From positions 1-64,000 of the forward strand of contig NZ_BMJV01000013.1 of the NCBI RefSeq assembly GCF_014643635.1: a stretch of DNA of 64,000 bases, given 5' to 3'. The notes under the pieces are model-generated. The model was not told the DNA's origin, made no database searches, and saw only the letters and a list, made by a program, of their open reading frames with translations. Numbering within the stretch: position 1 is the stretch's first letter; every line of letters starts with the position of its first letter. Positions 46,205 to 59,044 of this stretch are shown here, piece by piece. The translations under genes and the position numbers were made by a program. Source of the DNA: Salipiger pallidus. GTDB taxonomy: Bacteria > Pseudomonadota > Alphaproteobacteria > Rhodobacterales > Rhodobacteraceae.

Positions 46205-47347
46205 TCAGTACCCGCGCCAGATCCAGCCGCCGCCGAAGATCCGGCTGCTGGCATCGTCGTAGAACACGCAAGCCTGACCCGGCGACACGCCTTCCTCGGC
46301 CACCACCAGTTCCACCTCGGCTTCGGTGTCCGAGAGCGGGCGGATGATTGCCTCGCGCGGGGGGCGGGTGGAGCGGACCTTGACCGACACATGCCACTCG
46401 TCCCGGCTGGTAAAGGGCTCGTCCCCGAGCCAGTTGATCTCGCGCACGGGGATGGTGCGGGTGGCGAGCATCTCCTTCGGGCCGACAACCACCTGCTTGG
46501 CATCCACGTCTAGCTTCACCACGTAAAGCGGTTCCGTCAGCCCGCCGATCCCCAGACCCCGGCGCTGGCCGATGGTGTAGTGGATGACGCCCCTGTGGCT
46601 GCCCAGTACCCGGCCATCTGCATGGACGATCTCGCCCGGCTCGGCCGCGCCGGGGCGCAGCTTCTCGATGACGCTGGCATAATTGCCGTCGGGCACGAAA
46701 CAGATGTCCTGGCTGTCGGGCTTGTCCGCCACGCTCAGCCCGTATTTCGCCGCCAGTTCACGGGTTTCCACCTTGCTCCTGAGGTGGCCCAGCGGGAAGC
46801 GCAGGAACGACAGCTGCTCGGGCGTGGTCGAGAACAGGAAATAGCTCTGGTCGCGGTTCGCATCGGCGGCGGAATGCAGCTCGGGGCCGTGGCTGCCGTC
46901 CATGCGCTGGATGTAATGGCCTGTCGCCATGCAATCCGCATCGAGATCCTTTGCCGTCTCCAGCAGATCCTTGAACTTCACCCGTTCGTTGCAGCGGATG
47001 CAGGGCACCGGGGTGGCGCCGCCAAGGTAGCTTTCGGCGAACTCGTCGATCACCGCGTCCTTGAAGATGTTCTCGTAGTCGAGAACGTAATGGGGAAAGC
47101 CCATCTGCTCGGCCACGCGGCGGGCATCGTGGATGTCGATGCCAGCGCAGCACGCGCCCTTTTTGGCCAGCGCCGCACCGTGGTCGTAAAGCTGCAGCGT
47201 CACGCCCACCACGTCGTAGCCTTCCTCGGCCAGCATCGCGGCGACCACGGACGAATCGACCCCGCCGGACATCGCGACGACCACACGGGTTTCGGAAGGA
47301 GCCTTGGGAAGGCCGAGAGAATTCAGAACGGGGGCGTCGAGGGGCAT
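46205..47347 (-). CDS. mnmA: tRNA-specific 2-thiouridylase
   Basis: 380 residues. It thiolates U34 of tRNA-Lys, Glu and Gln. The PP-loop [18 protein letters not shown] starts at residue 22; the catalytic Cys lies in [14 protein letters not shown] and its partner in GQACVFYD near residue 365. [17 protein letters not shown] and the C-terminal [20 protein letters not shown] motifs confirm the family. It is transcribed divergently from sciP. No T-rich terminator follows, only the duplicated intergenic repeat. Confidence 0.96.
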   Translation of the reverse strand: MPLDAPVLNSLGLPKAPSETRVVVAMSGGVDSSVVAAMLAEEGYDVVGVTLQLYDHGAALAKKGACCAGIDIHDARRVAEQMGFPHYVLDYENIFKDAVIDEFAESYLGGATPVPCIRCNERVKFKDLLETAKDLDADCMATGHYIQRMDGSHGPELHSAADANRDQSYFLFSTTPEQLSFLRFPLGHLRSKVETRELAAKYGLSVADKPDSQDICFVPDGNYASVIEKLRPGAAEPGEIVHADGRVLGSHRGVIHYTIGQRRGLGIGGLTEPLYVVKLDVDAKQVVVGPKEMLATRTIPVREINWLGDEPFTSRDEWHVSVKVRSTRPPREAIIRPLSDTEAEVELVVAEEGVSPGQACVFYDDASSRIFGGGWIWRGY

Positions 47348-47487
47348 GAAGTGCCTCCTGCAGAATGAGGGTCAAGGGGACTGCGCGAATATAGGAAAAT
47401 GCGACATACTCTCAAGGGGGCGTTTCAGACGGCGTTAAAGTCCATCGGTTCAAATACATCCCACTGTAAAGACTGGGACCGTGAAAG

Positions 47488-47787
47488 ATGTACCTGAAAA
47501 AAATCGATGGCCCGCGCGCTGTCACGCTTCCGGACGGTTCCACCATGACCCGTGCGGATCTTCCTCCAGCCGAAACAAGACGTTGGGTCGCCTCGCGCAA
47601 GGCCGCCGTGGTCAAGGCCGTGCGCTTTGGACTGCTGACCGAAGATCAGGCGATGGACCGCTACGGTCTCAGCGAGGAAGAGCTTGCCGAATGGATGCAC
47701 GCTGTCGCCTTCCACGGGGAAGAGGCACTGAAGGCCACCCTCGTGCAGCGTTTCCGGTCACCCGGCCAAGAAGAGATGGACGCATAG
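47488..47787 (+). CDS. sciP: CtrA inhibitor SciP (DUF1153 family)
   Basis: 99 residues, matching the compact helical SciP/DUF1153 protein. Conserved motifs: GPRAVTLPDGSTMTRADLPP at the start, RRWVASRKAAVVKAVRFGLLT and EDQAMDRYGLSEEELAEWM, a helix-turn-helix that binds DNA and CtrA. In Caulobacter SciP blocks CtrA-dependent transcription early in the cell cycle. Position immediately upstream of ctrA in the same direction supports the assignment and suggests coordinated control. A GANTC methylation site lies just past the stop. Confidence 0.92.
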   Translation: MYLKKIDGPRAVTLPDGSTMTRADLPPAETRRWVASRKAAVVKAVRFGLLTEDQAMDRYGLSEEELAEWMHAVAFHGEEALKATLVQRFRSPGQEEMDA

Positions 47788-47966
47788 CGCGCCGCGAGTC
47801 GCGACAATACCAAGATGGCGCAGTGCGATCAGAGGGCGGAAGGCACGAGGGGTTTGGTGAAAGCAACCTAAAATTGCGTAACTGATAAATTAGTCTACGA
47901 TAAAGAAGCGTTAACCTATTTCCGACAGGTTCAGTGCAACGAGACAGAAATAGCGGAGAACAGCTT
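47788..47966 (+). promoter_or_regulatory. ctrA promoter region with GANTC site and CtrA-like half-site
   Basis: A 179-bp gap upstream of ctrA. GAGTC at 47796-47800 fits the CcrM methylation site GANTC, which in Caulobacter controls ctrA P1. TTAACC at 47911-47916 matches a CtrA half-site, and AT-rich DNA (47862-47920) surrounds it. No full TTAA-N7-TTAA was found, so autoregulation is only suggested. Confidence 0.45.
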
Positions 47967-48683
47967 ATGCGTATCCTTCTTGTGGAAGATGATCCGACTA
48001 CTTCGAAGAGCATCGAACTGATGCTGACGCACGCCAACCTGAACGTATATGCCACGGACCTCGGCGAAGAGGGGATCGATCTTGCAAAGCTCTACGATTA
48101 CGATCTGATCCTGCTTGATCTGAACCTGCCCGACATGAACGGCCACGAGGTGCTGCGCCAGCTCAGGCTTGCGCGGATCAGCACGCCGATCCTCATCCTG
48201 TCCGGTGCGGATGATACGGACAACAAGATCAAGGGGTTCGGCTTCGGCGCGGATGATTACCTGACCAAGCCGTTCCACCGGGACGAACTGGTGGCCCGCA
48301 TCCATGCCATCATCAGACGGTCCAAGGGGCATTCCCAGTCGGTGATCCGCACGGGCAAGATCTCGGTCAATCTGGATGCCAAGACCGTCGAGGTGGCGGG
48401 CAAAGCGGTGCATCTGACCGGTAAGGAATACCAGATGCTCGAACTGCTGTCCCTGCGCAAGGGCACGACTCTCACCAAGGAAATGTTCCTCAACCACCTC
48501 TACGGCGGCATGGACGAGCCGGAACTCAAGATCATCGACGTCTTCATCTGCAAGCTACGTAAGAAGCTCTCCGAGGCTACGGGTGACGAGAACTACATCG
48601 AGACGGTCTGGGGCAGGGGCTACGTGCTGCGCGATCCGGAACCGCGCATGGGCGACGCGCCTGCCATTGCTGCCACCGGCTGA
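47967..48683 (+). CDS. ctrA: Cell-cycle response regulator CtrA
   Basis: 238 residues. The receiver domain has the acidic pair in LLVEDDPTT, the phosphorylated Asp in [14 protein letters not shown] (about residue 51) and the Lys in YLTKPF. The winged-helix output domain matches OmpR/PhoB type: [48 protein letters not shown] and the wing [15 protein letters not shown]-like end. It controls flagella, gene-transfer agents and the cell cycle in Alphaproteobacteria. ATG at 47967 follows GGAG by 8 bases. Confidence 0.97.
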   Translation: MRILLVEDDPTTSKSIELMLTHANLNVYATDLGEEGIDLAKLYDYDLILLDLNLPDMNGHEVLRQLRLARISTPILILSGADDTDNKIKGFGFGADDYLTKPFHRDELVARIHAIIRRSKGHSQSVIRTGKISVNLDAKTVEVAGKAVHLTGKEYQMLELLSLRKGTTLTKEMFLNHLYGGMDEPELKIIDVFICKLRKKLSEATGDENYIETVWGRGYVLRDPEPRMGDAPAIAATG

Positions 48684-48741
48684 ACGAGGGGACGCTGGAC
48701 GCGCCCTGCCACGCGCCCTATCACTTGCCCAAAAGGCATGA

Positions 48742-53120
<4,379 letters not shown>

Positions 53121-53217
53121 TCGGACAGCTTAGGCTTGAGGATCCCCGTCCGGCTCGGCCACCTTCGGCCTTGGGAGGACTGTAGCGAATTGCCATGAAC
53201 CGGCTCTGTTCACAAAT

Positions 53218-53232
53218 GTTCTCAAAAAGTTC
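53218..53232 (+). promoter_or_regulatory. LexA (SOS) box, GTTC-N7-GTTC
   Basis: GTTC at 53218-53221 and GTTC at 53229-53232 are separated by exactly 7 bases (TCAAAAA), a perfect match to the alphaproteobacterial LexA operator. A third GTTC lies at 53208 with a 6-base gap. It is 62 bases before the ATG of the 39-codon gene and the local DNA is AT-rich, as for a promoter. Confidence 0.75.
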
Positions 53233-53293
53233 TTTACAGGCGAGTGAGGGTGTGAGAACAAAGTGGCAACACAACAGGGAAAGGAAGGCCAAG

Positions 53294-53413
53294 ATGTTCA
53301 CCACGCTCCGCCGCATCGTCTCGCGCAACGAGGCAACCTTGCTTCAGGATATGATCGGGGCACTGTCCCTTGTGATCATTCTCGTGGCTGGCCTTCACCT
53401 GCCGTCGTTCTGA
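53294..53413 (+). CDS. 39-residue membrane protein, putative SOS-induced
   Basis: Too short for most gene finders but well supported: AAGGAAGG (53281-53288) is a very strong ribosome site 5 bases before the ATG. The product has a basic, soluble N-terminus (TTLRRIVSRNEATLLQDM) and one membrane helix (IGALSLVIILVAGLHL). A perfect LexA operator lies upstream and a terminator 137 bases downstream, so it is an independent unit. Size, topology and SOS control recall SidA, the 29-residue SOS division inhibitor of Caulobacter, but there is no visible sequence identity, and other roles such as a TisB-like toxin are possible. Similar tiny proteins occur in Rhodobacteraceae. Confidence 0.72.
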   Translation: MFTTLRRIVSRNEATLLQDMIGALSLVIILVAGLHLPSF

Positions 53414-53549
53414 GTTTCTGCCCGCGGTCTTGGGATCGTGAACCCTAAAGCGCATTCGCCTGTCCCGTGATGCGCCGCGTCTGTCCTCGCTGCCATAGGC
53501 TTCCTGCCCGAAGCCCGGCTTGGTTCACGTCTCCCGGATACGCCACTTG

Positions 53550-53588
53550 CCGCCGCCTTCACCCCATGAAGTGCGGCGGTTTTCTTTT
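53550..53588 (+). terminator. Rho-independent terminator
   Basis: CCGCCG (53550-53555) pairs with CGGCGG (53574-53579), with an inner CTTCA/TGAAG stem, followed by TTTTCTTTT. It ends the transcript of the small SOS-type gene. The rest of the 299-bp gap after that gene shows nothing else. Confidence 0.85.
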
Positions 53589-53712
53589 GTGAAGGGGGCG
53601 TGCAACCGTTGCATTCGCTCGCCGCGTGACCCAAGTCGGGCGTCCCGCAGCCCCTGCATGAGGCTCGTGCCGGTTCAGATGTCGGGCTGCGACGAAGGCT
53701 CTGGTGGTCGGG

Positions 53713-54165
53713 TCAGGCCCGCTGCGATTGCTGCACTTCGGCTGCCGCTTCGGTCAGGGCATCGATGGTGAGCATGATGGACGCATGGCGGTTCTTGTAG
53801 GCCTGAGCCGGACGCAGCACCTCGAGATCTTCGAACGGCGCGGGCGGCGTGGGGCCGTCTTCCTTGAGCATGGCGCGCAAGGCATCACGGGTGGCCAGCA
53901 GCTCGGCCTCGGTGGCACCGATGGCGTGGGCGCCGATCACCGCAGCGGACGCCTGGCCGAGGGCGCAGGCTTTGACGTCCTGTGCATACTGCGCGATGCG
54001 GCCATCCTTCATGACAATGTCGACGGTGACCGTGGAGCCGCAAAGCGGCGAGCGCTTGCGGACGCTGGCGTCGGGCGCGTCGAGCCGTCCCAAGTGCGGG
54101 ATATCCGCGGCAAGGGCGAGGATGCGCTGCGAGTAGAGCTTGATGAGGTCGGATTCTGCGGACAT
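53713..54165 (-). CDS. Iron-sulfur cluster assembly scaffold protein (IscU/NifU-like)
   Basis: 150 residues. Three cluster-ligand cysteines in the IscU pattern: RKRSPLCGSTVTVDI (C-G, about residue 43), QDVKACALGQASAAV (about 70) and no clear third Cys near the C-terminus, where DLEVLRPAQAYKNRHASIML replaces the usual LxxVxxxPxRxxCA motif with the Cys changed. This Arg-His-Ala-Ser form is common in alphaproteobacterial SUF-associated variants. It may carry nascent Fe-S clusters. GAGGAAA precedes the ATG at 54165. Divergent from hisI with a 67-bp gap. Confidence 0.78.
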   Translation of the reverse strand: MSAESDLIKLYSQRILALAADIPHLGRLDAPDASVRKRSPLCGSTVTVDIVMKDGRIAQYAQDVKACALGQASAAVIGAHAIGATEAELLATRDALRAMLKEDGPTPPAPFEDLEVLRPAQAYKNRHASIMLTIDALTEAAAEVQQSQRA

Positions 54166-54232
54166 TGCTTTTCCTCGTGGCACGTCTTCCATAGATAGGG
54201 GCGGCATCTCGCACAGCAAAAGGTTTTCTGCC

Positions 54233-54592
54233 ATGAGTTTCGATCCTGCGACCCTGACCTTTGACGCAAATGGGCTGATCCCCTGCATCGCACAGGATGC
54301 GGACGGGGGCGAGGTGCTGATGATGGCCTGGATGAACGCCGCCTCTGTCGCCCGCACGCTGGAGACTGGCCGGGTGACTTATTGGTCACGCTCGCGGCAG
54401 TCCTACTGGATCAAGGGAGAAAGCTCGGGCCACGTGCAGGAACTCGTTGAGCTTCGTGTGGACTGCGACCGTGACTGCCTGCTGGCCCTCGTGCGTCAGT
54501 CCGGGCCGGCCTGCCACACCAACCGCCGGTCGTGCTTTTATACCGCTCTGCGCGAAGGGGACGAGGTGGAGATCATGACGCCCACGGAGTGA
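54233..54592 (+). CDS. hisI: Phosphoribosyl-AMP cyclohydrolase
   Basis: 119 residues, a full single-domain HisI. It opens the purine ring of PR-AMP in histidine synthesis. GLIPCIAQDADGGEVLMMAWM is the conserved start, followed by TYWSRSRQSYWIKGESSGH and the zinc site DCDRDCLLALVRQSGPACHTNRRSCF with its three cysteines. ATG 54233 gives MSFDPATLTFD, the usual N-terminus; upstream frame is not used. Not linked to other his genes here. Confidence 0.96.
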   Translation: MSFDPATLTFDANGLIPCIAQDADGGEVLMMAWMNAASVARTLETGRVTYWSRSRQSYWIKGESSGHVQELVELRVDCDRDCLLALVRQSGPACHTNRRSCFYTALREGDEVEIMTPTE

Positions 54593-54974
54593 GGTGTGCC
54601 GCGAGGCTGGGCCGGGGAAGGGCTGCACCCTCGCCAGTATCCGCAAGGCCATTGTGCCTTGGCAGCGCCGACGCCACAGATTCGAACCTGTCGACCCGGC
54701 GGTACGAAGGGCTGGGTCGCCTGAGAAGGCCTGCTTTGCCGATGTTTGCGGTGCCTCAACTTGCGGTGGTGGCAAAAGCGCGATGTTTGACCATTGTAAG
54801 GAATGTGAGGGGGGCAGGGGCCGCTGCCCTCTCTTGGCTGCGCCAATTCATACCCGGCATATTTAACGCAAGAGGAAGCAGGTAAGGCTCGTGTTTTCTC
54901 TTGCCTGAAACATCCCCGCCGGATGCAGCAACGGCTCCCTAGCTGCATTGCCTGAGGACAGCAGGAAACGAGAA
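54593..54974. other. Intergenic region, 382 bp, with tRNA-like T-arm and degenerate element
   Basis: No gene. On the minus strand ACAGGTTCGAATCTGT (54691-54676) looks exactly like a tRNA T-arm with GTTCGAAT loop, followed by a possible 3' acceptor and GCTGCCA, but the remaining tRNA arms are not recognisable upstream. A degenerate dispersed-element copy (ATATTTAACGCAAGAGGAAG) lies near 54858. Confidence 0.5.
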
Positions 54975-55007
54975 ACGCCCGGCTCCGTTCTTAACGGTGC
55001 CGGGCGC
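54975..55007 (-). terminator. Terminator of the ectoine operon
   Basis: On the minus strand GCGCCCGGC...GCCGGGCG forms an 8-9 bp GC stem with an inner CCGTT/AACGG pair, followed by TTTCTCGTTT. It begins 26 bases after the aspartokinase stop. Confidence 0.8.
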
Positions 55008-55032
55008 TTGGGTCTCATGGGCAAGCCTGCGA

Positions 55033-56463
55033 TCAGGCGGCCTTGGTCAACGGGGTGCGTTCGCTGTTCTCGATGAAGGTTTTGTGCAGCGCTTTGATCA
55101 CTGGTGCGAGGATGTCGCGTTCGATGATGAACTGCACGTCCACATTGCGCGGGCCCTGGCTTGCACCAAGCGCCTCGAGGTTTTCACCTGCGATGGCCAC
55201 GAGGCCCCGTTGCAGGCAGGAAAGGCCATTGAGATCGCGACCGATCACCGATGCCATCGCCAGCGGTCGCGACGAGACGCGGGCCGAGGGGTAGAGCTTT
55301 TCGATGTCCTTCTCGACCCGGCGTGCAACCTGAAGCGAGGTATCCACGTAATGCGTGATCGTGTTGGCGTTGGAAACCTTCGAGATGATGCGCACGTCAT
55401 GCCGGGTAAGCACGTCGAGGATCGCGGCATCATAGCCTTTGACCCCGACCATGTCCTGCTCGAACACCTCGAGCGCGATGGTGTCGATGCCTGTCACGAT
55501 TTCCACGTTGGGGCTCTCGGCCGGCTGATCGTCGATCAGCGTGCCGGGATCGCCCGGCTCGAAGGCATTGGTGATGCGCAGAGGCACCGCCGCCTGACGC
55601 AGGGTCTTGGCCGCCTTGGGGTGAATCGCTTCCATGCCCATGTTCGACAGTTGGTCCGCCACGTCATAGTTGGTCCGGCCAAGCTTGCGCACGGCATCCT
55701 GTCCCACGAGGTTGGGGTCCGCCGACGACAGGTGGAACTCTTTGTGGATGATCGCTTCGCGCGCATGGGTGAGAGCGGCAAGATGCGAGAATGTGACTTC
55801 GGAATAGCCGCGGTCGAATTCGCGCATGAGACCTTCGGCGCATTGCGCATAGCCCGTCACGATTGGGATCTCACGCATGGGGTCAATGCCTTCCATGGCG
55901 CCCATGATGCGCTCCTCAAGCGACACGTCGCCTTCACCGCGCCAGCCCGACAGGTCCACCAGTCGCGCATCGACGTTCGCACGTTGTAGCATCAGGACCG
56001 TGACGAACGCGGAATGCGCCTCGCCTAAACCCGACAGCAACTCGCGCGTCTGGAGCATGTGCTCAGACAGGCGGAAGTGGCCGTAGGAGCAGACCCGCGC
56101 CAAATCGATCAGACAGTTGCGCGCGCCATCGATCCGGGTGCGCACGAAATCCGTCGCCTGCGCGATGTCCGCAGGATGCTCGAGCACCGAACTGTGCGCC
56201 TCGATCATGGCATCGGATACGCGGTTGAGCGCATCGTGCCAGCCGTGGCTGTTGTCGGAGGCGGCGAACTGGCCATAAACGCCAGGCTCGCCTGTCTTCT
56301 TATGCTCGAGGAGCAGGTTGGTGATACCGCCGAAAGCCGAGACAACGAAGATGCGTCCGTAAAGGTCCGCGCCTTGGCGCTCGCCGATCAGCAGGGTGTC
56401 ACGTAGCTCGTTGAGGCGGGACATGCTCGTCCCGCCAATCTTTTCAACGGTATGCTCTGCCAT
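55033..56463 (-). CDS. ask: Ectoine-dedicated aspartate kinase
   Basis: 476 residues of the Ask_Ect type, which phosphorylates aspartate and is not sensitive to the usual lysine/threonine control. The kinase site is in EKIGGTSMSRLNEL (instead of KFGGTS) with FVVSAFGGITN, GYSEVTFSHLAAL-type aspartate binding (REFDRGYSEVTFS) and a C-terminal pair of ACT domains (VRIISKVSNANTITHYV; ARVSSRPLAMASVIG). It is the last gene of ectABC-ask, 3 bases after ectC, providing aspartyl phosphate when osmotic stress raises ectoine demand. Terminated at 54975-55007. Confidence 0.92.
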   Translation of the reverse strand: MAEHTVEKIGGTSMSRLNELRDTLLIGERQGADLYGRIFVVSAFGGITNLLLEHKKTGEPGVYGQFAASDNSHGWHDALNRVSDAMIEAHSSVLEHPADIAQATDFVRTRIDGARNCLIDLARVCSYGHFRLSEHMLQTRELLSGLGEAHSAFVTVLMLQRANVDARLVDLSGWRGEGDVSLEERIMGAMEGIDPMREIPIVTGYAQCAEGLMREFDRGYSEVTFSHLAALTHAREAIIHKEFHLSSADPNLVGQDAVRKLGRTNYDVADQLSNMGMEAIHPKAAKTLRQAAVPLRITNAFEPGDPGTLIDDQPAESPNVEIVTGIDTIALEVFEQDMVGVKGYDAAILDVLTRHDVRIISKVSNANTITHYVDTSLQVARRVEKDIEKLYPSARVSSRPLAMASVIGRDLNGLSCLQRGLVAIAGENLEALGASQGPRNVDVQFIIERDILAPVIKALHKTFIENSERTPLTKAA

Positions 56464-56466
56464 GGC

Positions 56467-56859
56467 TTATGCCACCTCCTCGGAAGGAGCGTACGAGCCG
56501 TCTTCACGGTGTACTTCGTTGCCAGTCACAGGCGGGTTGAAGCAGCAGGCCATATGCAGTTCTTCTTCCGCACGCAGGATGTGCTTGTCGTGAAGGTTCA
56601 GCGCATACATGACGCCGGGCTTGATCTCGTGCGTTTCGCCGGTGGCGATATCGGTGATCGAGCCCTTGCCCTTCATGCAGTACACGCTTTCGAAGTGGTG
56701 CTTGTAGTGGAACGTGTGCTCCGAGCCCGCTTCGAGAACGGTGATGTGGAACGAGAAGCCCATTCCATCGTCGGCCAGAAGCATCCGGGTGGAGGTCCAC
56801 TGGGCGTCGGCCACGTGCTTGTCGGTGTCTTTGAGTTTGTTGAAGTCGCGAACGATCAT
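56467..56859 (-). CDS. ectC: Ectoine synthase
   Basis: 130 residues, a single cupin barrel. It closes N-gamma-acetyl-diaminobutyrate to ectoine. Conserved stretches: SFHITVLEAGSEHTFHYKHH (metal-binding Glu, His region), ESVYCMKGKGSI, IKPGVMYALNLHDKHILRAEE and HMACCFNPPVTGNEVHREDGSY. The N-terminus MIVRDFNKLKDTDKHV is typical of EctC. It lies 6 bases after ectB and 3 bases before the kinase, so all are read as one operon. Confidence 0.98.
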   Translation of the reverse strand: MIVRDFNKLKDTDKHVADAQWTSTRMLLADDGMGFSFHITVLEAGSEHTFHYKHHFESVYCMKGKGSITDIATGETHEIKPGVMYALNLHDKHILRAEEELHMACCFNPPVTGNEVHREDGSYAPSEEVA

Positions 56860-56865
56860 GTCGGT

Positions 56866-58140
56866 TTACTCCGCTGCAATTGCGTTGTGATGGTTCAGGG
56901 CGGCACGGGTGGCGTCGCGCAGGATTTCAAAACCCTTCGCAAACTGCTCTTCCGTGGTGGTCAGCGGTGCAAGCACCTTGACCACTTCATCGTGCGCACC
57001 CGATGTTTCGATGATGAGGCCGCGCTTGAACGCTTCGGCGCAGATCGCACCGGCAAGTTCGCCCGAACCCACGTCGACGCCGCGCATCAGGCCTCGGCCC
57101 TTGAGGAATGCCCCGTCTACCATGTCGGCGATCGACGTCAGACCGATCTCGATGGCGCGGGCCTTGTCCTTGAGGCTCTCCTGGAAAGCGCCTTCTTTCC
57201 AGAACTTCTCGAGCGCAACGCGTGCCGTGACGAAGGCGTGGGTGTTGCCCCGGAAGGTGCCGTTGTGCTCGGCGGGCTTCCAGATGTCGTGCTCGGGTTT
57301 CACCAGCAGAGCGGCGAAGGGCAGACCCATGCCGGACAGCGATTTCGCAAGCGGCACCATGTCGGGCTCGATACCCATCTCCTCGAAGGAGAAGAAGGTG
57401 CCGGTGCGGCCAAGGCCTGCTTGAATGTCGTCGAGGATCAACAGCGCGCCATGCTTCTTGGCCAGCGCTGCGATGCCCTTGAGCCATTCAGCGGATGCGG
57501 CATTGAGGCCGCCTTCGCCCTGAACCGGCTCCACGAGGAAAGCGGCGGGCGCATCGAGACCCGAGGACGGGTTGTCGAGCATCCATTCGATCTGCGCGAG
57601 CGTGTCGATCTCGCCGCCCATGGCGCCATCGTAGGGCAGGTGGGTGACGCCCTGCAGGGGCATCGCACCGCCATCACGCTTGCCATTGTTGCCGGTCGCC
57701 GCAAGCGCACCCATGGTCATGCCGTGGAAGCCGTTGGTGAAGGCCACGATGTTGTGGCGACCAGTGACCTTGCGGGCCAGCTTCATCGCCGCTTCGACGG
57801 CGTTGGTGCCGGTGGGGCCGACCATCATGACCTTGTGGTCCATGTTCCGCGGCTTGAGGATGATGTCCTCGAATGCGGTCAGGAAGGCCTCTTTTTGCTC
57901 GGTGTGCATGTCGAGCCCGTGGGTCACGCCGTCATTGCTGATATGTTCGATCAGCGCAGCCTTCATGTCGGGGTCATTGTGGCCGTAGTTCAGCGACGAG
58001 CAGCCGGCGAGGAAATCGAGATATTCGTTGCCTTGGGCATCAGTGAGGATCGACCCCTGCGCCTTTGCGAAGGATGTCGGGAAGGAACGGCAATAGGAGC
58101 GCGCTTCGCTTTCGCGGCGCGTGTAAATGTCACGGGTCAT
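56866..58140 (-). CDS. ectB: L-2,4-diaminobutyrate transaminase
   Basis: 424 residues, PLP fold type I. It converts aspartate semialdehyde to diaminobutyrate with glutamate. FLAGCSSLNYGHNDPDMK is the EctB N-terminal motif; VGPTGTNAVEAAMKLAR and TNGFHGMTMGALAATGN bind PLP, LLILDDIQAGLGRTG carries the ring-binding Asp, and MVPLAKSLSGMGLPFA has the Schiff-base Lys (about residue 265). 105 bases separate it from ectA, the widest gap in the operon, but no terminator is seen. Confidence 0.98.
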   Translation of the reverse strand: MTRDIYTRRESEARSYCRSFPTSFAKAQGSILTDAQGNEYLDFLAGCSSLNYGHNDPDMKAALIEHISNDGVTHGLDMHTEQKEAFLTAFEDIILKPRNMDHKVMMVGPTGTNAVEAAMKLARKVTGRHNIVAFTNGFHGMTMGALAATGNNGKRDGGAMPLQGVTHLPYDGAMGGEIDTLAQIEWMLDNPSSGLDAPAAFLVEPVQGEGGLNAASAEWLKGIAALAKKHGALLILDDIQAGLGRTGTFFSFEEMGIEPDMVPLAKSLSGMGLPFAALLVKPEHDIWKPAEHNGTFRGNTHAFVTARVALEKFWKEGAFQESLKDKARAIEIGLTSIADMVDGAFLKGRGLMRGVDVGSGELAGAICAEAFKRGLIIETSGAHDEVVKVLAPLTTTEEQFAKGFEILRDATRAALNHHNAIAAE

Positions 58141-58245
58141 GTCTTACGTCCTTTCGGGACTTGGGAATGTCTGGAAAACGAGGGCCGCCCGCCATGGTAG
58201 CTTTAAAGTCAACCAAGCGGGCGCGCTGACGCTAGCAGCGAAAGA

Positions 58246-58782
58246 TCAGGCGGCTTTCAGTTTTTCCGCTTCTTCGCGGGGCAGCTCGATCGTCACCATG
58301 TGTTCGGTGTCGTGGGCGCCGTCGAAGTGATCTTCCTTGTGGTAGTGCGGCTCGTCCGTGAGCTCGCCGCCAACAGAGCGGGCGAAGCTGCGGAAGAGAC
58401 CCCAGGACGCGTCATTGTCCTCGGTGATCGTGGTTTTGAGGAAGTCCGCGTCGATGCATTCGTCACGATTGACGAGGTGGGTCAGCATCTTGCGGCCAAG
58501 GCCTAGGCCACGGGCTTTCTGGCTTACGGCAACCTGCCAGACGAAGAAAGCGTCCTTGTTCGGGATCATGTGACCCGAGATCCAGCCGACAATATCGCCA
58601 CCAAGCTCGGCCACCACGCATGTGTCGCGGAAGTGGTCGGCCTGCACGAGGTTGCAGTACATGGAGTTTTCATCGAGTGGCTTGCACTCGCGAACCAGCG
58701 CCCAGATGGCCGCACCGTCGATGGATTGCGGCTTGCGCATGATCAAAGTGTCTTCCGGTGTGGTCATCTCGTCCTTGGGCAT
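58246..58782 (-). CDS. ectA: L-2,4-diaminobutyrate acetyltransferase
   Basis: 178 residues, GNAT fold. It acetylates diaminobutyrate at N-gamma, the committed step to ectoine. Family stretches: RKPQSIDGAAIWALVRECKPLDENSMYCNLV (shown in parts RKPQSIDGAAIWALV and LDENSMYCNLV), DIVGWISGHMIP, FFVWQVAVSQKARGLGLGRKML (acetyl-CoA loop R-G-L-G-L-G) and LKTTITEDNDASWGLFRSFAR. ATG 58782 follows GGGAG by 7 bases. First gene of the operon, with a sigma70-like promoter at 58815-58843. Confidence 0.97.
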   Translation of the reverse strand: MPKDEMTTPEDTLIMRKPQSIDGAAIWALVRECKPLDENSMYCNLVQADHFRDTCVVAELGGDIVGWISGHMIPNKDAFFVWQVAVSQKARGLGLGRKMLTHLVNRDECIDADFLKTTITEDNDASWGLFRSFARSVGGELTDEPHYHKEDHFDGAHDTEHMVTIELPREEAEKLKAA

Positions 58783-58814
58783 CGGTATCTCCCTCGTTGT
58801 TTCCTTTGATCGAC

Positions 58815-58843
58815 TAACTAACCTAAGTCCCATAAAGTTTCAA
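58815..58843 (-). promoter_or_regulatory. Putative sigma70-type promoter of ectABC-ask
   Basis: On the minus strand TTGAAA (58843-58838) and TAGTTA (58820-58815) are separated by exactly 17 bases. The surrounding ectA-ectR gap (58783-59044) is AT-rich, especially 58900-58970, and probably holds the EctR operator as well, but no perfect palindrome was identified. Confidence 0.55.
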
Positions 58844-59044
58844 CCTTTGAAGCTGTTTTTCAGCGGCGTTTCGCGCGCGTGCGCATAAGTGTCTGGTTTT
58901 CATGGGTAAAGCCGTGGATCTTGAATTTTTCTGTGAAGGAAGTATTCTTAGTCATGTGAAGTAAACCGCTTGACCCTTAGTCTCTTGAAGGAGTCTGCGG
59001 TTCATGCGAACAGGACCGCTTCGGGATCAGTGAAGGATGGGTCC

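Noticed and set aside
45855-46397. 180-codon minus-strand frame through the 201-bp repeats
   Set aside because: It has no ribosome site, runs out of mnmA in a different frame, and reflects duplicated intergenic DNA rather than a protein repeat.
54640-54750. Intact tRNA gene on the minus strand
   Set aside because: Only the T-arm fits; no anticodon stem or matching acceptor stem was found.
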